Shown here in pieces: positions 7,036 through 13,685 of a stretch of 13,685 nucleotides of DNA (the stretch's first letter is position 1; the number at the start of each line of letters is the position of its first letter). Location: NCBI GenBank assembly GCA_026390285.1, contig JAPLGH010000113.1, positions 1 through 13,685 of the forward strand, in the 5' to 3' direction. The DNA comes from Caldisericota bacterium. GTDB lineage: Bacteria > Caldisericota > Caldisericia > Cryosericales > Cryosericaceae. The notes under the pieces are model-generated. The model was not told the DNA's origin and made no database searches. It saw only the letters and a program-made list of their open reading frames with translations. The position numbers were made by a program, and so were the translations under genes.

Positions 7036-7428
7036 ATGGAATTCTACGTGAACCCGTATGATGGCGTGCCTGTGTACCTGCAGATCATTCAGCTGGTCAG
7101 GAATGGCGTAGCTCTTGGTACTCTGCACTCGGGCGACCAGCTGCCGACAGTCCGCGAACTTGCGGTCAAGTTGGCTGTTAATCCTAACACGGTGGCCAAG
7201 GCGTACAGGGACCTGGAGCGCGAGGGGATGGTCGAGACCGTCAGCGGCAAGGGGACATTTGTGCGGGAAGGCAGGATCGGCGTGGAGACAGAACGCCTTG
7301 CACACATGGTGGAGATGCTGGTCGTTGAGGCCCGCAACGCCGGCCTCACGATCGATGATCTCATTGGACGGTTGGAGAAGCGCAAGGAGATTTCTGCGAA
7401 AGAGGATGACCAGGGAGGAAGTTCATGA
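7036..7428 (+). CDS. GntR-family transcriptional regulator, YtrA subfamily
   Basis: This 130-residue protein has an N-terminal winged helix-turn-helix. The typical opening is G-PVYLQI at 10-17, LPTVRELA-KL-VNPNTVAKAYR-LE covers the recognition helices, and the G-V-T-SGKGTFV wing follows. After the wing only about 50 helical residues follow, too few for a FadR/HutC-type ligand domain. This places it in the YtrA subfamily, which is usually linked to ABC transporter genes. It likely represses its own operon through the palindrome at 7001-7024. Three start codons lie in a row (GTG 7030, ATG 7033, ATG 7036). AAGGGG at 7025-7030 best fits ATG 7036. The stop overlaps the ATPase start in ATGA (7425-7428), so the two are translationally coupled. 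The inducing signal cannot be read from the sequence; cell-envelope stress or antibiotics are typical for relatives. Confidence 0.9.
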   Translation: MEFYVNPYDGVPVYLQIIQLVRNGVALGTLHSGDQLPTVRELAVKLAVNPNTVAKAYRDLEREGMVETVSGKGTFVREGRIGVETERLAHMVEMLVVEARNAGLTIDDLIGRLEKRKEISAKEDDQGGSS

Positions 7429-8306
7429 ATGTGATAGAAATGATTGGCGTCAACAAGTCATATGGACAGGTCCGGGCCTTGCAGGATATGTGTCTGAGCG
7501 TCCCAGCGGGCAGCATCTTTGGCCTGATGGGCCCAAATGGCGCGGGCAAGACGACCAGCATCAAGCTGATGCTCGGACTGATGGAGCCTACGGCTGGGTC
7601 ACTCACGGTTCTTGGTTCCATCCCGTCAGGAGATGGAATGATCCTGCGCCGTCGCATCGGGTTCGTGCCCGAGGACTTCTCGCTCTATCCGAACATGACG
7701 GGCCTCGAGATTCTGGAGTTCAACGCGCGACTGTACGGCTGCTCCGTGCAGGAGAACGTGCGGAGGCTGCAGACTGTCTTCGAACTGCCGCTCACGCGCA
7801 AGATCTCCACATATTCCAAGGGCATGCGCAAGTTGCTTGGGCTCTACATCGCTCTCTCGACAGAACCGGAGTTGCTCATCCTTGACGAGCCCACCGAAGG
7901 TCTGGACCCCGTGGTTCGGTCGCATTTCCTGAGCGTGCTGGCAGACGAGACATCCCGGCGCAATCTGACGGTCTTCTTTTCATCGCACATTCTGAGCGAG
8001 GTCGAGAAGATCTGCGATACAGTGGCATTCATGCGTCACGGTCACACGGTCCTCCAGGACGAGGTGGAATCCATCAAGGCACGGTATCGGGTCTACACGG
8101 TCCGATTTGGGGTGGGGCACAGCCCGCGCGACGTGAAGAGCATTGCTGTTCAACGGGAACGGGACCTCGGCCAGGATGCTTGGGACATCGAGGTGCTCGC
8201 CGACCAGGAACAAGCCCGCACAGCGTTTTTCGATGCTGGGGGCACCGTGCTGAACGTGCAGTCTTTGCCATTCGACGAGATATTCATGCGGTTTGTGGAG
8301 GCGTGA
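7425..8306 (+). CDS. ABC transporter ATP-binding protein (ABC-2/BcrA-NatA type)
   Basis: This 293-residue ATPase has Walker A GPNGAGKTT at 36-44 and a Q-loop region reading VPEDFSLYPN, where Glu takes the place of the usual Gln. The signature YSKGMRK at 130-136 is the common variant of LSGGQ in ABC-2 exporters. Walker B LLILDEP has D154 and catalytic E155, a D-loop GLDP follows, and the H-loop has His188 (SSHILSE). About 75 further residues form a C-terminal domain like those of drug or sodium exporters. It would power the single permease encoded next, as a dimer at the inner face of the membrane. It begins in a 4-base ATGA overlap with the regulator, behind GGAGG at 7415-7419. The substrate is unknown; export of a peptide, drug or ion is typical for YtrA-linked systems. 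Confidence 0.93.
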   Translation: MNVIEMIGVNKSYGQVRALQDMCLSVPAGSIFGLMGPNGAGKTTSIKLMLGLMEPTAGSLTVLGSIPSGDGMILRRRIGFVPEDFSLYPNMTGLEILEFNARLYGCSVQENVRRLQTVFELPLTRKISTYSKGMRKLLGLYIALSTEPELLILDEPTEGLDPVVRSHFLSVLADETSRRNLTVFFSSHILSEVEKICDTVAFMRHGHTVLQDEVESIKARYRVYTVRFGVGHSPRDVKSIAVQRERDLGQDAWDIEVLADQEQARTAFFDAGGTVLNVQSLPFDEIFMRFVEA

Positions 8307-8307
8307 C

Positions 8308-9072
8308 GTGAAAGCACTGATGTGGAAAGAGTTGCGGGAAAACCGCATGAAGATCATCATAGGATGCGTATTGCTGTCCGTGATAGGGGCGGCTGTCTCC
8401 ATTGCGTATCGTTTCCTCGAGGGGGGCATTCCCGGCATGGGACAGATTCCACCGGAGTATGCAGATCTGATCAAGAAACTGTTGCCGGACTTCAGTAATG
8501 TGAATGCGTATCTGTATTCCCAGTGGTTCAGCAAGAACCTGCAACAGGTGGGTGCCATCCTCGCAGTCGTGCTGCTGGGTAGTGCAATCGCCGGCGAGCG
8601 GGAACTGCACACTGCCATCTTCCTATTCTCGCGGCCTGTCAGCCGAGGCATGATCCTGGCAGCCAAGGTTATCGTCCTGTTTGGAGGGCTCGTGCTGGCA
8701 GTGCTGGTTTCTACAGGAGGTGCAGTCTTGGGCGCTCTCATCGTCGGCAAAGCGCCCCAGCTTGCATTCGTGCTGGCTGCGACGCTGCACAGCGTTGTCG
8801 CGCTTCTCACATTTGCCTCTCTTGCGACACTGCTCTCAGTGCTCGTGCCGGACCGCGTGAAAGCAATGCTCTTCTCAGGGGGCATCCTTATCGTTCTTTC
8901 AGTCGCGGGCCAGTTCAAGCCCCTCCGTTGGCTGAACCCGCTGGCGTTGTTTGGAAGCCCAAACCTCATCGTATACCCCGTACCGCAGCTCGTGCCCATT
9001 GTGGTCGGCGTGGTTCTGAGTGGCTGCATGCTAGGAATTTCGTACTGCATGCTGCAGCGGCAGGAATTCTAG
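8308..9072 (+). CDS. ABC-2 type transporter permease
   Basis: This 254-residue membrane protein has about six hydrophobic segments (roughly 15-34, 80-96, 119-140, 150-180, 185-201 and 228-248) and a longer loop at 38-78. The motif GERELHTAIFLFSRPVSR at 96-113, which joins segments two and three, matches the ABC-2 family coupling region, where a similar stretch precedes a membrane helix. It should form the channel of the exporter driven by the upstream ATPase, probably as a homodimer. GTG 8308 is 1 base after the ATPase stop with GGAGG at 8297-8301 spaced 6 bases. A TTG at 8293 in frame lies before that site and is rejected. A strong terminator follows 25 bases after the stop, so the operon has just three genes. 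Confidence 0.88.
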   Translation: MKALMWKELRENRMKIIIGCVLLSVIGAAVSIAYRFLEGGIPGMGQIPPEYADLIKKLLPDFSNVNAYLYSQWFSKNLQQVGAILAVVLLGSAIAGERELHTAIFLFSRPVSRGMILAAKVIVLFGGLVLAVLVSTGGAVLGALIVGKAPQLAFVLAATLHSVVALLTFASLATLLSVLVPDRVKAMLFSGGILIVLSVAGQFKPLRWLNPLALFGSPNLIVYPVPQLVPIVVGVVLSGCMLGISYCMLQRQEF

Positions 9073-9097
9073 CTCGGCTCTCACTCGTGTCCAGGAG

Positions 9098-9125
9098 GCC
9101 CCGGTGCTAAGTGCCGGGGCTTTTT
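9098..9125 (+). terminator. Intrinsic terminator of the gntR-ABC operon
   Basis: GCCCCGG (9098-9104) pairs perfectly with CCGGGGC (9114-9120) around a 9-base loop and is followed by five T (9121-9125). This is a textbook rho-independent terminator 25 bases after the permease stop. Confidence 0.9.
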
Positions 9126-9135
9126 CGGTTTCCGC

Positions 9136-9163
9136 TATACCTGAGCTTCGTTTTGCCTACAAT
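9136..9163 (+). promoter_or_regulatory. Candidate promoter region for the S9 peptidase gene
   Basis: TATACC (9136-9141, in the context GCTATAC that is shared with the promoters at 2875 and 11391) and TACAAT (9158-9163) are both -10-like. Neither has a good -35 at normal spacing. A promoter is expected here because a terminator ends the previous operon, but the exact element is uncertain. Confidence 0.3.
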
Positions 9164-9236
9164 GGACGTGGAAACACGGGGCTGGAACGGGTGCGCGTGC
9201 ACCCCCGCCACTGACATGGAAACGATGGAGGAAAAC

Positions 9237-11294
9237 ATGATACGACCGAAGCAATCACTGCGTTCCATCACGGCGCAGGGTCTCTATGCACTTCAGCTTC
9301 TCACGGACGTCCGCCTCTCGCCGGATGGCAGGCATGTCGTCTATGGCATTCAGCGGGTGGACAAGAAGACTCAGAAGAAATACGCGAATCTGTGGATGGC
9401 ACCTACAGACGGTTCTGGCGAACGCCAATTCACGCAGGGAGACCAGACAGATGCATCGCCAAGGTGGTCGCCCGACGGACGGACTCTTGCATTCCTGTCG
9501 TCGCGCAAGGAAGGCGAGAGTGCGCAGGTTTATGTCATCAATGCTGACGGCGGGGAGGCGCGTCGCCTTACGAATCTCAAGGGCGACATCTCCAGCCTGA
9601 CATGGTCGCCTGATAGCAGGAGCCTCCTGCTGGAGTTCACACAGAAGGATCAGGAAGTCATAGATCGCGAGGCGGACGAGAAGAAGAAGAAGCTGGGCGT
9701 CGTATCGCGCCACTATACACGCCTTTTCTACCGTGGAGACGGCCAGGGGTGGCTCGGCCATGAACGGACTCACCTGTGGGTCGTCGATATTGCCAAAGGC
9801 CGGATGAGGCAGCTCACTTCAGGCAGTGTGTATGACGAATACGGCGCATCCTGGTCTCCGGACGGCAGGTCGTTCGTTTTCTGCAGTAATCGCAGGGAAG
9901 ACCCCGACCTCGAGCCCGACCTGACCGATCTCTATGTCATGCCGGCGGCAGGAGGAGCAATGAAGCGGGTCAAGACTCCTCGAGGCCCCAAGGGGATGCC
10001 AGTTTTCTCGCCTGACGGGAGCAGGATCTGCTACGTTGGGCCAAGAGATCCCAACGAATGGTGGCAGAACGTTGAACTGTGGGTCGTTTCCACCGACGGG
10101 AAGGGAGTTGCATGCAGCGTGACCCGACCGTATGACATCTCACTCACATGTTCGACCCTGAACGACGTAGGGGGAGGGCTCCAGATGCCTCCTGTGTGGT
10201 CTCCTGATGGCAAGGTGCTGTACTTCCAGATTTCCGAGCATGGGAGCACCAAGTTAATGGCCATCGTCGTCAATGAGGGGACGCTTTATACCGTCATCGA
10301 CACTCCTGGCAGTGTCGGCACGTTCACCGTCGACAATCAGCAGAGGATGATGGCCTATTTCCTGGGCACGATGACTGATCCCGGGCAGGTTTGGGTGCGT
10401 GACATGGACACGGGAGACGTCCGCCAACTGACACATCTGAACCAGGTACTCCTCCGTCGGCTCGATCTTGGCAAGGTCGAAGAAGTGTGGTTCAAGGCAC
10501 GCGACGGGCACGACCTTCAGGGGTGGATCATGACGCCTCCAGGGTTTGACCCCAAGAAGAAGTATCCATCGATTCTCGAGATCCATGGTGGTCCGCAGGA
10601 CCAGTATGGCAACCTGTTCATGCACGAGTTCTACTTCCTGGCAGCGGGCGGCTATGTCGTCTATTTCAGCAATCCGCGGGGTGGAACCGGTTATGGCGAG
10701 GAGCACGAGAAGGCCATCTGGGGCCGGTGGGGCACCGTCGATTTTGACGACCTCATGGACTGGACTGACTTTGTCGAGAAGAAGCCGTATATCGACCGCA
10801 GGCGCATGGGTGTCACCGGTGGCAGCTATGGAGGCTACATGACCAACTGGATCATCGGCCACACGCACCGCTTCGCTGCCGCGGCAACACAGCGCAGTGT
10901 CAGCAACTTTATCAGCATGTGGGGCACCAGCGATCTCAACTGGGTCTTCCAGTTTCCCTGTGGCAACAAGTCTCCGCAGCAGGGCATCGATGTGCTCTGG
11001 GACAGGTCCCCGGTGAAGTACCTGGGTAACGCTACGACGCCAACGATGGTCCTGCACAACGAAATGGACTTCCGATGCGCCATCGAGCAGGGTCAGCAGG
11101 TGTTCACGGCACTCCAGGTGAATCGTGTTCCCAGCGAGTTTGTGGTCTTCCCGGAGGAACCGCACGGGTTGTCACGCATCGGACGCACGGACCGGCGCAT
11201 TGATCGCCTCGAGAGCATCCGTCGGTGGATGGACACCTATCTGAAACCGGTTGCCACCAAGCCGGCGAAAGGAACCAAGACCCGTAGAGCATAG
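9237..11294 (+). CDS. S9-family serine peptidase (acylaminoacyl-peptidase/prolyl oligopeptidase-like)
   Basis: This 685-residue protein has the S9C-type layout. The N-terminal beta-propeller carries several TolB/PD40-like blades (repeated W-SPDGR or FSPDG motifs from about residue 75 to 330). The C-terminal alpha/beta-hydrolase domain has nucleophile S530 in GGSYGGYM, D611 (NEMDFRC) and H643 (EPHGLSR). IHGGPQ-Q about 80 residues before the Ser forms the oxyanion side. No signal peptide is seen, so it should act in the cytosol on short peptides, releasing acylated or ordinary N-terminal residues. ATG 9237 is fixed by GGAGG at 9227-9231 spaced 5 bases. An in-frame GTG at 9111 would begin inside the upstream terminator and is rejected. 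The gene is flanked by terminators on both sides and is probably transcribed alone. Exact specificity is not readable. Confidence 0.93.
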   Translation: MIRPKQSLRSITAQGLYALQLLTDVRLSPDGRHVVYGIQRVDKKTQKKYANLWMAPTDGSGERQFTQGDQTDASPRWSPDGRTLAFLSSRKEGESAQVYVINADGGEARRLTNLKGDISSLTWSPDSRSLLLEFTQKDQEVIDREADEKKKKLGVVSRHYTRLFYRGDGQGWLGHERTHLWVVDIAKGRMRQLTSGSVYDEYGASWSPDGRSFVFCSNRREDPDLEPDLTDLYVMPAAGGAMKRVKTPRGPKGMPVFSPDGSRICYVGPRDPNEWWQNVELWVVSTDGKGVACSVTRPYDISLTCSTLNDVGGGLQMPPVWSPDGKVLYFQISEHGSTKLMAIVVNEGTLYTVIDTPGSVGTFTVDNQQRMMAYFLGTMTDPGQVWVRDMDTGDVRQLTHLNQVLLRRLDLGKVEEVWFKARDGHDLQGWIMTPPGFDPKKKYPSILEIHGGPQDQYGNLFMHEFYFLAAGGYVVYFSNPRGGTGYGEEHEKAIWGRWGTVDFDDLMDWTDFVEKKPYIDRRRMGVTGGSYGGYMTNWIIGHTHRFAAAATQRSVSNFISMWGTSDLNWVFQFPCGNKSPQQGIDVLWDRSPVKYLGNATTPTMVLHNEMDFRCAIEQGQQVFTALQVNRVPSEFVVFPEEPHGLSRIGRTDRRIDRLESIRRWMDTYLKPVATKPAKGTKTRRA

Positions 11295-11319
11295 AAGTAG
11301 TCTGCATCTCTGTGTCTCG

Positions 11320-11347
11320 AAACGCCCCGGATCACACCGGGGCGTTT
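11320..11347 (+). terminator. Intrinsic terminator after the S9 peptidase gene
   Basis: A perfect 11-bp stem (11320-11330 with 11337-11347) encloses the 6-base loop ATCACA. The arms begin with AAA and end with TTT, so the stem ends in a short T run. It lies 25 bases after the peptidase stop. The U-tract is short, so some read-through into trmD is possible. Confidence 0.75.
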
Positions 11348-11369
11348 CCATGTGGTCCATGCTTTGTCC

Positions 11370-11396
11370 TTGGCAAGTTGGCACGTCTGCTATACT
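11370..11396 (+). promoter_or_regulatory. Extended -10 promoter giving a nearly leaderless trmD mRNA
   Basis: TGC directly before TATACT (11388-11396) forms an extended -10 element. A TTGGCA at 11370-11375 gives a -35 with a short 15-bp spacer. The -10 ends only 9 bases before the trmD ATG at 11406, so transcription should start about 2-4 bases before it. No Shine-Dalgarno is present, which agrees with leaderless translation. Confidence 0.65.
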
Positions 11397-11405
11397 GTTG
11401 CTGAC

Positions 11406-12149
11406 ATGAAAATCAAAACGATCTCTATATTTCCCCAGCTGTACGAACCATTCACGCAGGTCGGCGTCATGAAGATGGCCATCGACAAGGGCATGTTGGA
11501 CTTCGAGGCTGTCGACCTTCGTGACTATACACATGACCGTCACCATACGACCGACGACATCCCATTCGGTGGGGGTGCGGGGATGATGTTCCTGCCCAGA
11601 CCACTTATGGAGGCACTGGAGACGATCGACAATCCAGCAGGCTCATGGCTTAAGATCGGGGTTGCTCCACAGGGCGACCGCCTGACGCAGAACATGATCG
11701 AGGACCTGGCGCATGAGGAGCGACTGCTGTTTGTTGCTGGGCGCTATGAGGGGGTTGACGAGCGAGTCATGGAACGGCTCGACGTTGCCATTTCGATCGG
11801 AGACATCGTGCTCTCCGGGGGCGAGATCGCGACAATCGAGATCATCGACGCTATTACCCGCCTGCTTCCCGGGGCTACCGGGAATGCTGCATCCACCGGC
11901 GAGGAGAGCTTCTCGTCCGGGCTGCTGGAGTACCCCCAGTATACGCGCCCACGGGAACTGGATGGGGAGACCGTGCCTGAGGTTCTTGTGTCGGGGCATC
12001 ACGCGAACATTGCCAAATGGCGTCGCGAGGAGGCACTCCGAAGGACGCTCATTCGAAGGCCCGACCTCCTGGGGGATTTCGACTTGACCGACCAGGACCG
12101 CAAGTATCTCAGCAAGGTGCTGGCAGACCTGAGGGGGATCCTTGATTGA
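11406..12149 (+). CDS. trmD: tRNA (guanine(37)-N1)-methyltransferase TrmD
   Basis: This 247-residue SPOUT enzyme matches TrmD throughout and has the usual length. Visible motifs are SIFP at the N-terminus, FGGGAGM, GRYEGVDERV, the knot segment SIGDIVLSGGE, ESFSSGLLEYPQYTRP and the C-terminal VSGHHANIAKWRREE-LRRT-RRPDLL. The proposed catalytic acid (Asp169 in proteobacterial TrmD) is Glu167 here, a variant I believe occurs in other phyla. TrmD methylates G37 next to the anticodon using S-adenosylmethionine and prevents +1 frameshifts. ATG 11406 gives the exact family N-terminus; an in-frame upstream codon at 11352 would precede the promoter. Initiation is probably leaderless. Unlike most bacteria, rpsP and rimM are not upstream. 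Instead the gene follows a terminator and leads a cassette with a second RNA methyltransferase and a DUF1232 gene. Confidence 0.97.
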   Translation: MKIKTISIFPQLYEPFTQVGVMKMAIDKGMLDFEAVDLRDYTHDRHHTTDDIPFGGGAGMMFLPRPLMEALETIDNPAGSWLKIGVAPQGDRLTQNMIEDLAHEERLLFVAGRYEGVDERVMERLDVAISIGDIVLSGGEIATIEIIDAITRLLPGATGNAASTGEESFSSGLLEYPQYTRPRELDGETVPEVLVSGHHANIAKWRREEALRRTLIRRPDLLGDFDLTDQDRKYLSKVLADLRGILD

Positions 12150-12708
12150 CTTCAGACTGTATCTGGCCGTCGTGCACCATCCGGTCTACAACAAGCACCA
12201 CGAGATTGTCACGACGTCCATCGTCATCCACGATATCCATGACATCGCCAGGGCTGGCAAGACATACGGAGCCAGGGCAATGTACGAAGTCGAGCCCCTT
12301 CCTCAGGAACAGCAGATCGCCCTGCGCATCGCCCATTTCTGGAACGAAGGATTCGGACACGAGTACAATCCAAATCGCGCCGAGTCACTGTCACTGCTGC
12401 GAGTCGTGACACACTTCGAAGAAGCTCTTGCCGATATTCAGCTTGTGGAAGGTGAGAAACCAGTCCTGGTAGCGACAAGCGCGCGCACATTCCCCAACTC
12501 CATCGGCTGTCCGGCAATGGGCGACAAGATTCGTACAGGGGATCATCCGTACCTGCTGGTGTTCGGGACCGGCTTTGGCCTGGCAGACGAGATCATGGCA
12601 CAGATGGACTACGTTCTTGACCCCATATGGGGCCCCACAGACTTCAACCACCTGTCGGTCCGCAGCGCAGCCGCTATTATTCTGGACCGGTTGCTGGGAC
12701 GCTCCTGA
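12142..12708 (+). CDS. SPOUT-fold RNA methyltransferase, TM1570-like (Methyltrn_RNA_4 family)
   Basis: This 188-residue protein resembles the small knotted RNA methyltransferases typified by Thermotoga TM1570. The N-terminus reads LYLAVVHHPVYNK. ATSART-PNS is at 111-120, the SAM-binding knot motif VFGTGFGLADEI at 140-151, and FNHLSVRSA at 168-176 completes the knot. In several lineages this family lies beside trmD or is fused to it, so tRNA modification is likely, but I know of no established target base. The start is TTG 12142, 8 bases inside trmD. GAGGG at 12131-12135, near the end of trmD, is well spaced for it and the protein then matches the family start. Expression should be coupled to trmD. 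The next gene starts one base after its stop. Confidence 0.85.
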   Translation: MIDFRLYLAVVHHPVYNKHHEIVTTSIVIHDIHDIARAGKTYGARAMYEVEPLPQEQQIALRIAHFWNEGFGHEYNPNRAESLSLLRVVTHFEEALADIQLVEGEKPVLVATSARTFPNSIGCPAMGDKIRTGDHPYLLVFGTGFGLADEIMAQMDYVLDPIWGPTDFNHLSVRSAAAIILDRLLGRS

Positions 12709-12709
12709 C

Positions 12710-13015
12710 ATGAGCGTAAGAATAGCCATCGCACGCATCAGGCGCGAAGTTCGTGTGTGGTCTCTTGTGTTGAAGGACCCTCGGACTCCACGAGTCTCGA
12801 AGCTGCTCCTCGGGGTGGCCCTCGCCTATCTGGTTTCTCCGGTAGACCTTGTCCCCGATTTCATACCGGTACTTGGGCAGCTCGACGATCTGGTTATCAT
12901 GCGTGGTCTCGTCTGGGTAGCCACGCGTTTCATCCCGCGTGCGGTCGTGGCAGAGTGCAGGGAGAAGGCTTTGCACCAGGAGAACGGTCTACCACCGATT
13001 GGTGTGGACCCGTGA
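12710..13015 (+). CDS. DUF1232 (YkvA-like) small membrane protein
   Basis: This 101-residue protein carries the DUF1232 signature YLVSPVDLVPDFIPVLGQLDDL at 40-61 (shown here as key positions SPVD 43-46, PDFIP 49-53, LDD 58-60). It is flanked by hydrophobic stretches (about 31-42 and 62-74), giving one or two membrane helices after a basic N-terminus. The biochemical role of this family is unknown. ATG 12710 starts one base after the upstream methyltransferase stop, so translation is coupled and it belongs to the trmD operon. A longer in-frame start at 12575 would overlap the methyltransferase by 134 bases and is rejected. The last 27 bases are also the antisense 3' end of the nitroreductase gene. 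No terminator separates the two. Confidence 0.85.
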   Translation: MSVRIAIARIRREVRVWSLVLKDPRTPRVSKLLLGVALAYLVSPVDLVPDFIPVLGQLDDLVIMRGLVWVATRFIPRAVVAECREKALHQENGLPPIGVDP

Positions 13016-13489
13016 AGGATCAAAACGCTCGGAGGGTGGCTTCTTCTCTGCAGGATAGCCGAGTGCGACGATCGACAACGGGACAACGGAGGAGGGCAGT
13101 CCGAACAGTTGGACAAGCCCCCTGACCCTATCGTCGCGTGGGTAGACGCCCAGCCATACACCGCCCAGACCTGAGTCTTCCGCCTCGAGAAGGATGTTCT
13201 CCGTTGCAGCCGAGCAATCCTCGACCCAGAATCCGGGGTATTTTTCTCGCTCCAGATTCCCGCACACGACGACGGCGAGTGGCGCCTCTTTCAACATTTG
13301 GGAGTATGGGTGTACCTTCGTGATGGCTTGCAGTACTTCACGGTCCGTGATGATGATAAACTCCCATGGCTGTTCGTTGCCAGCCGACGGAGCTGACATG
13401 GCTGCTTGGGGCAGTCTGGTCACCAGCTCCTGAGGTACCGGCTCGGCCGTGTACTTCCGAATGCTCCTCCTGTTGCGAATTGTGTCCAC
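12989..13489 (-). CDS. Nitroreductase-family FMN flavoprotein (short form)
   Basis: This 166-residue protein belongs to the FMN-dependent nitroreductase superfamily. RRSIRKY at 7-13 binds the FMN phosphate region, SAPSAGNEQPWEF at 32-44 is the classic second FMN motif, and LLEAEDSGLGGVWLG at 100-114 plus VALGYP at 141-146 follow. The length fits the compact subgroup found in anaerobes. These enzymes reduce nitro groups, quinones or other acceptors with NAD(P)H; the natural substrate is unknown. The start is GTG 13489, with AGGAGG (complement of 13495-13500) spaced 5 bases. It runs opposite to the trmD cassette and overlaps the end of the DUF1232 gene by 27 bases. A TATACT -10 on the minus strand at 13553-13548 could drive it, leaving a leader of about 50 bases. 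Confidence 0.9.
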   Translation of the reverse strand: MDTIRNRRSIRKYTAEPVPQELVTRLPQAAMSAPSAGNEQPWEFIIITDREVLQAITKVHPYSQMLKEAPLAVVVCGNLEREKYPGFWVEDCSAATENILLEAEDSGLGGVWLGVYPRDDRVRGLVQLFGLPSSVVPLSIVALGYPAEKKPPSERFDPSRVHTNRW

Positions 13490-13685
13490 GAGTGCCTCCT
13501 CGATGCTGTCTCAGTCGCCTGTGCCCGGTGGTTCCTGGTACACGAGAAGTATATGCGATAGCAGAAGATTCGCTAAGGACTGTCTCTGGACGTTGTGATC
13601 CCTCGCAGTTGTGGACTTGCGGTCATTCGGCAAACGGGTAAACTTCTTGTTACAGGCTCTGTCACCTTGTCACTGGGCGGCGTGA
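13490..13685. other. Upstream region of the nitroreductase gene
   Basis: The 196 bases to the window end hold the nitroreductase Shine-Dalgarno (13495-13500, minus) and a minus-strand TATACT at 13553-13548 with a poor -35 (TTAGCG at 13576-13571). I see no supported gene start, RNA gene or hairpin here. A plus-strand open frame covering 13366-13641 is mostly antisense to the nitroreductase and has no ribosome site I trust. Confidence 0.4.

Noticed and set aside
7980..9050. 356-residue minus-strand open frame opposite the ABC genes
   Set aside because: Rich in Arg, Ser, Pro and Met in a way typical of an antisense frame; the plus-strand ATPase and permease are unambiguous.
9111..9236. Upstream extension of the S9 peptidase to GTG 9111
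   Set aside because: It would start inside the terminator hairpin and skip the well-placed GGAGG before ATG 9237.
10254..11165. 303-residue minus-strand open frame opposite the S9 peptidase
   Set aside because: Antisense to the catalytic domain with S530/D611/H643; no start signals or recognised motifs.
11904..11906. Glu167 in TrmD in place of the catalytic Asp as a sign of inactivation
   Set aside because: An acidic residue is kept, the surrounding motif is intact, and I believe Glu occurs here in TrmD of other phyla, so it is probably a normal variant.
12575..12709. Upstream extension of the DUF1232 gene
   Set aside because: It would overlap the methyltransferase by 134 bases, and the extra residues look like an out-of-frame product; ATG 12710 fits operon spacing and family start.
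13366..13641. 91-residue plus-strand open frame at the right end
   Set aside because: Mostly antisense to the nitroreductase, Cys- and Arg-rich composition, and no convincing ribosome site.

Overview
This is a bacterial chromosomal window with densely packed genes. Most of it is GC-rich, but one gene is clearly AT-richer. The gene set (a CoA-ester module built on a thiolase and a CoA-transferase, an S9 peptidase, trmD paired with a second knotted RNA methyltransferase, and frequent GTG/TTG starts behind strong Shine-Dalgarno sites) suggests an anaerobic or fermentative bacterium, perhaps from a deep-branching lineage. I cannot name the phylum from the sequence. Caldisericota is only a guess.

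Layout. (1) 1-2753, plus strand: a three-gene CoA-ester module, consisting of the 3' part of an SCP2-type thiolase, a FabG-like SDR reductase and an acetyl-CoA hydrolase/transferase-family CoA-transferase. It ends at a 14-bp perfect hairpin. (2) 2852-4643, plus: a recognisable sigma70-type promoter, then two tandem membrane-anchored YkuE-type metallophosphoesterases. The first has Trp where the family usually has the catalytic His. (3) 4699-6732, minus: one long AT-richer gene for a membrane-anchored protein made of about 17 WG repeats. It is the best candidate for an acquired gene. (4) 6986-9125, plus: an operon of a YtrA-type GntR repressor, an ABC ATPase and an ABC-2 permease. It has a perfect palindromic operator over its promoter and an intrinsic terminator at its end. 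(5) 9237-11294, plus: a cytosolic S9 prolyl-oligopeptidase/acylaminoacyl-peptidase, ending in a terminator. (6) 11391-13015, plus: an extended -10 promoter that puts trmD on an almost leaderless mRNA, then a TM1570-like SPOUT methyltransferase (TTG start, 8-bp overlap) and a small DUF1232 membrane protein (1-bp gap). (7) 12989-13489, minus: a short nitroreductase whose 3' end overlaps the DUF1232 gene tail-to-tail by 27 bp. The last 196 bases hold its upstream region and no convincing further gene.

I see no CRISPR array, tRNA, rRNA, transposase, integrase or defence/toxin system. Most of the window is ordinary. The points worth a second look are the WG-repeat gene, the leaderless trmD cassette without rpsP/rimM, the GntR operator, and the divergent pair of phosphoesterases.
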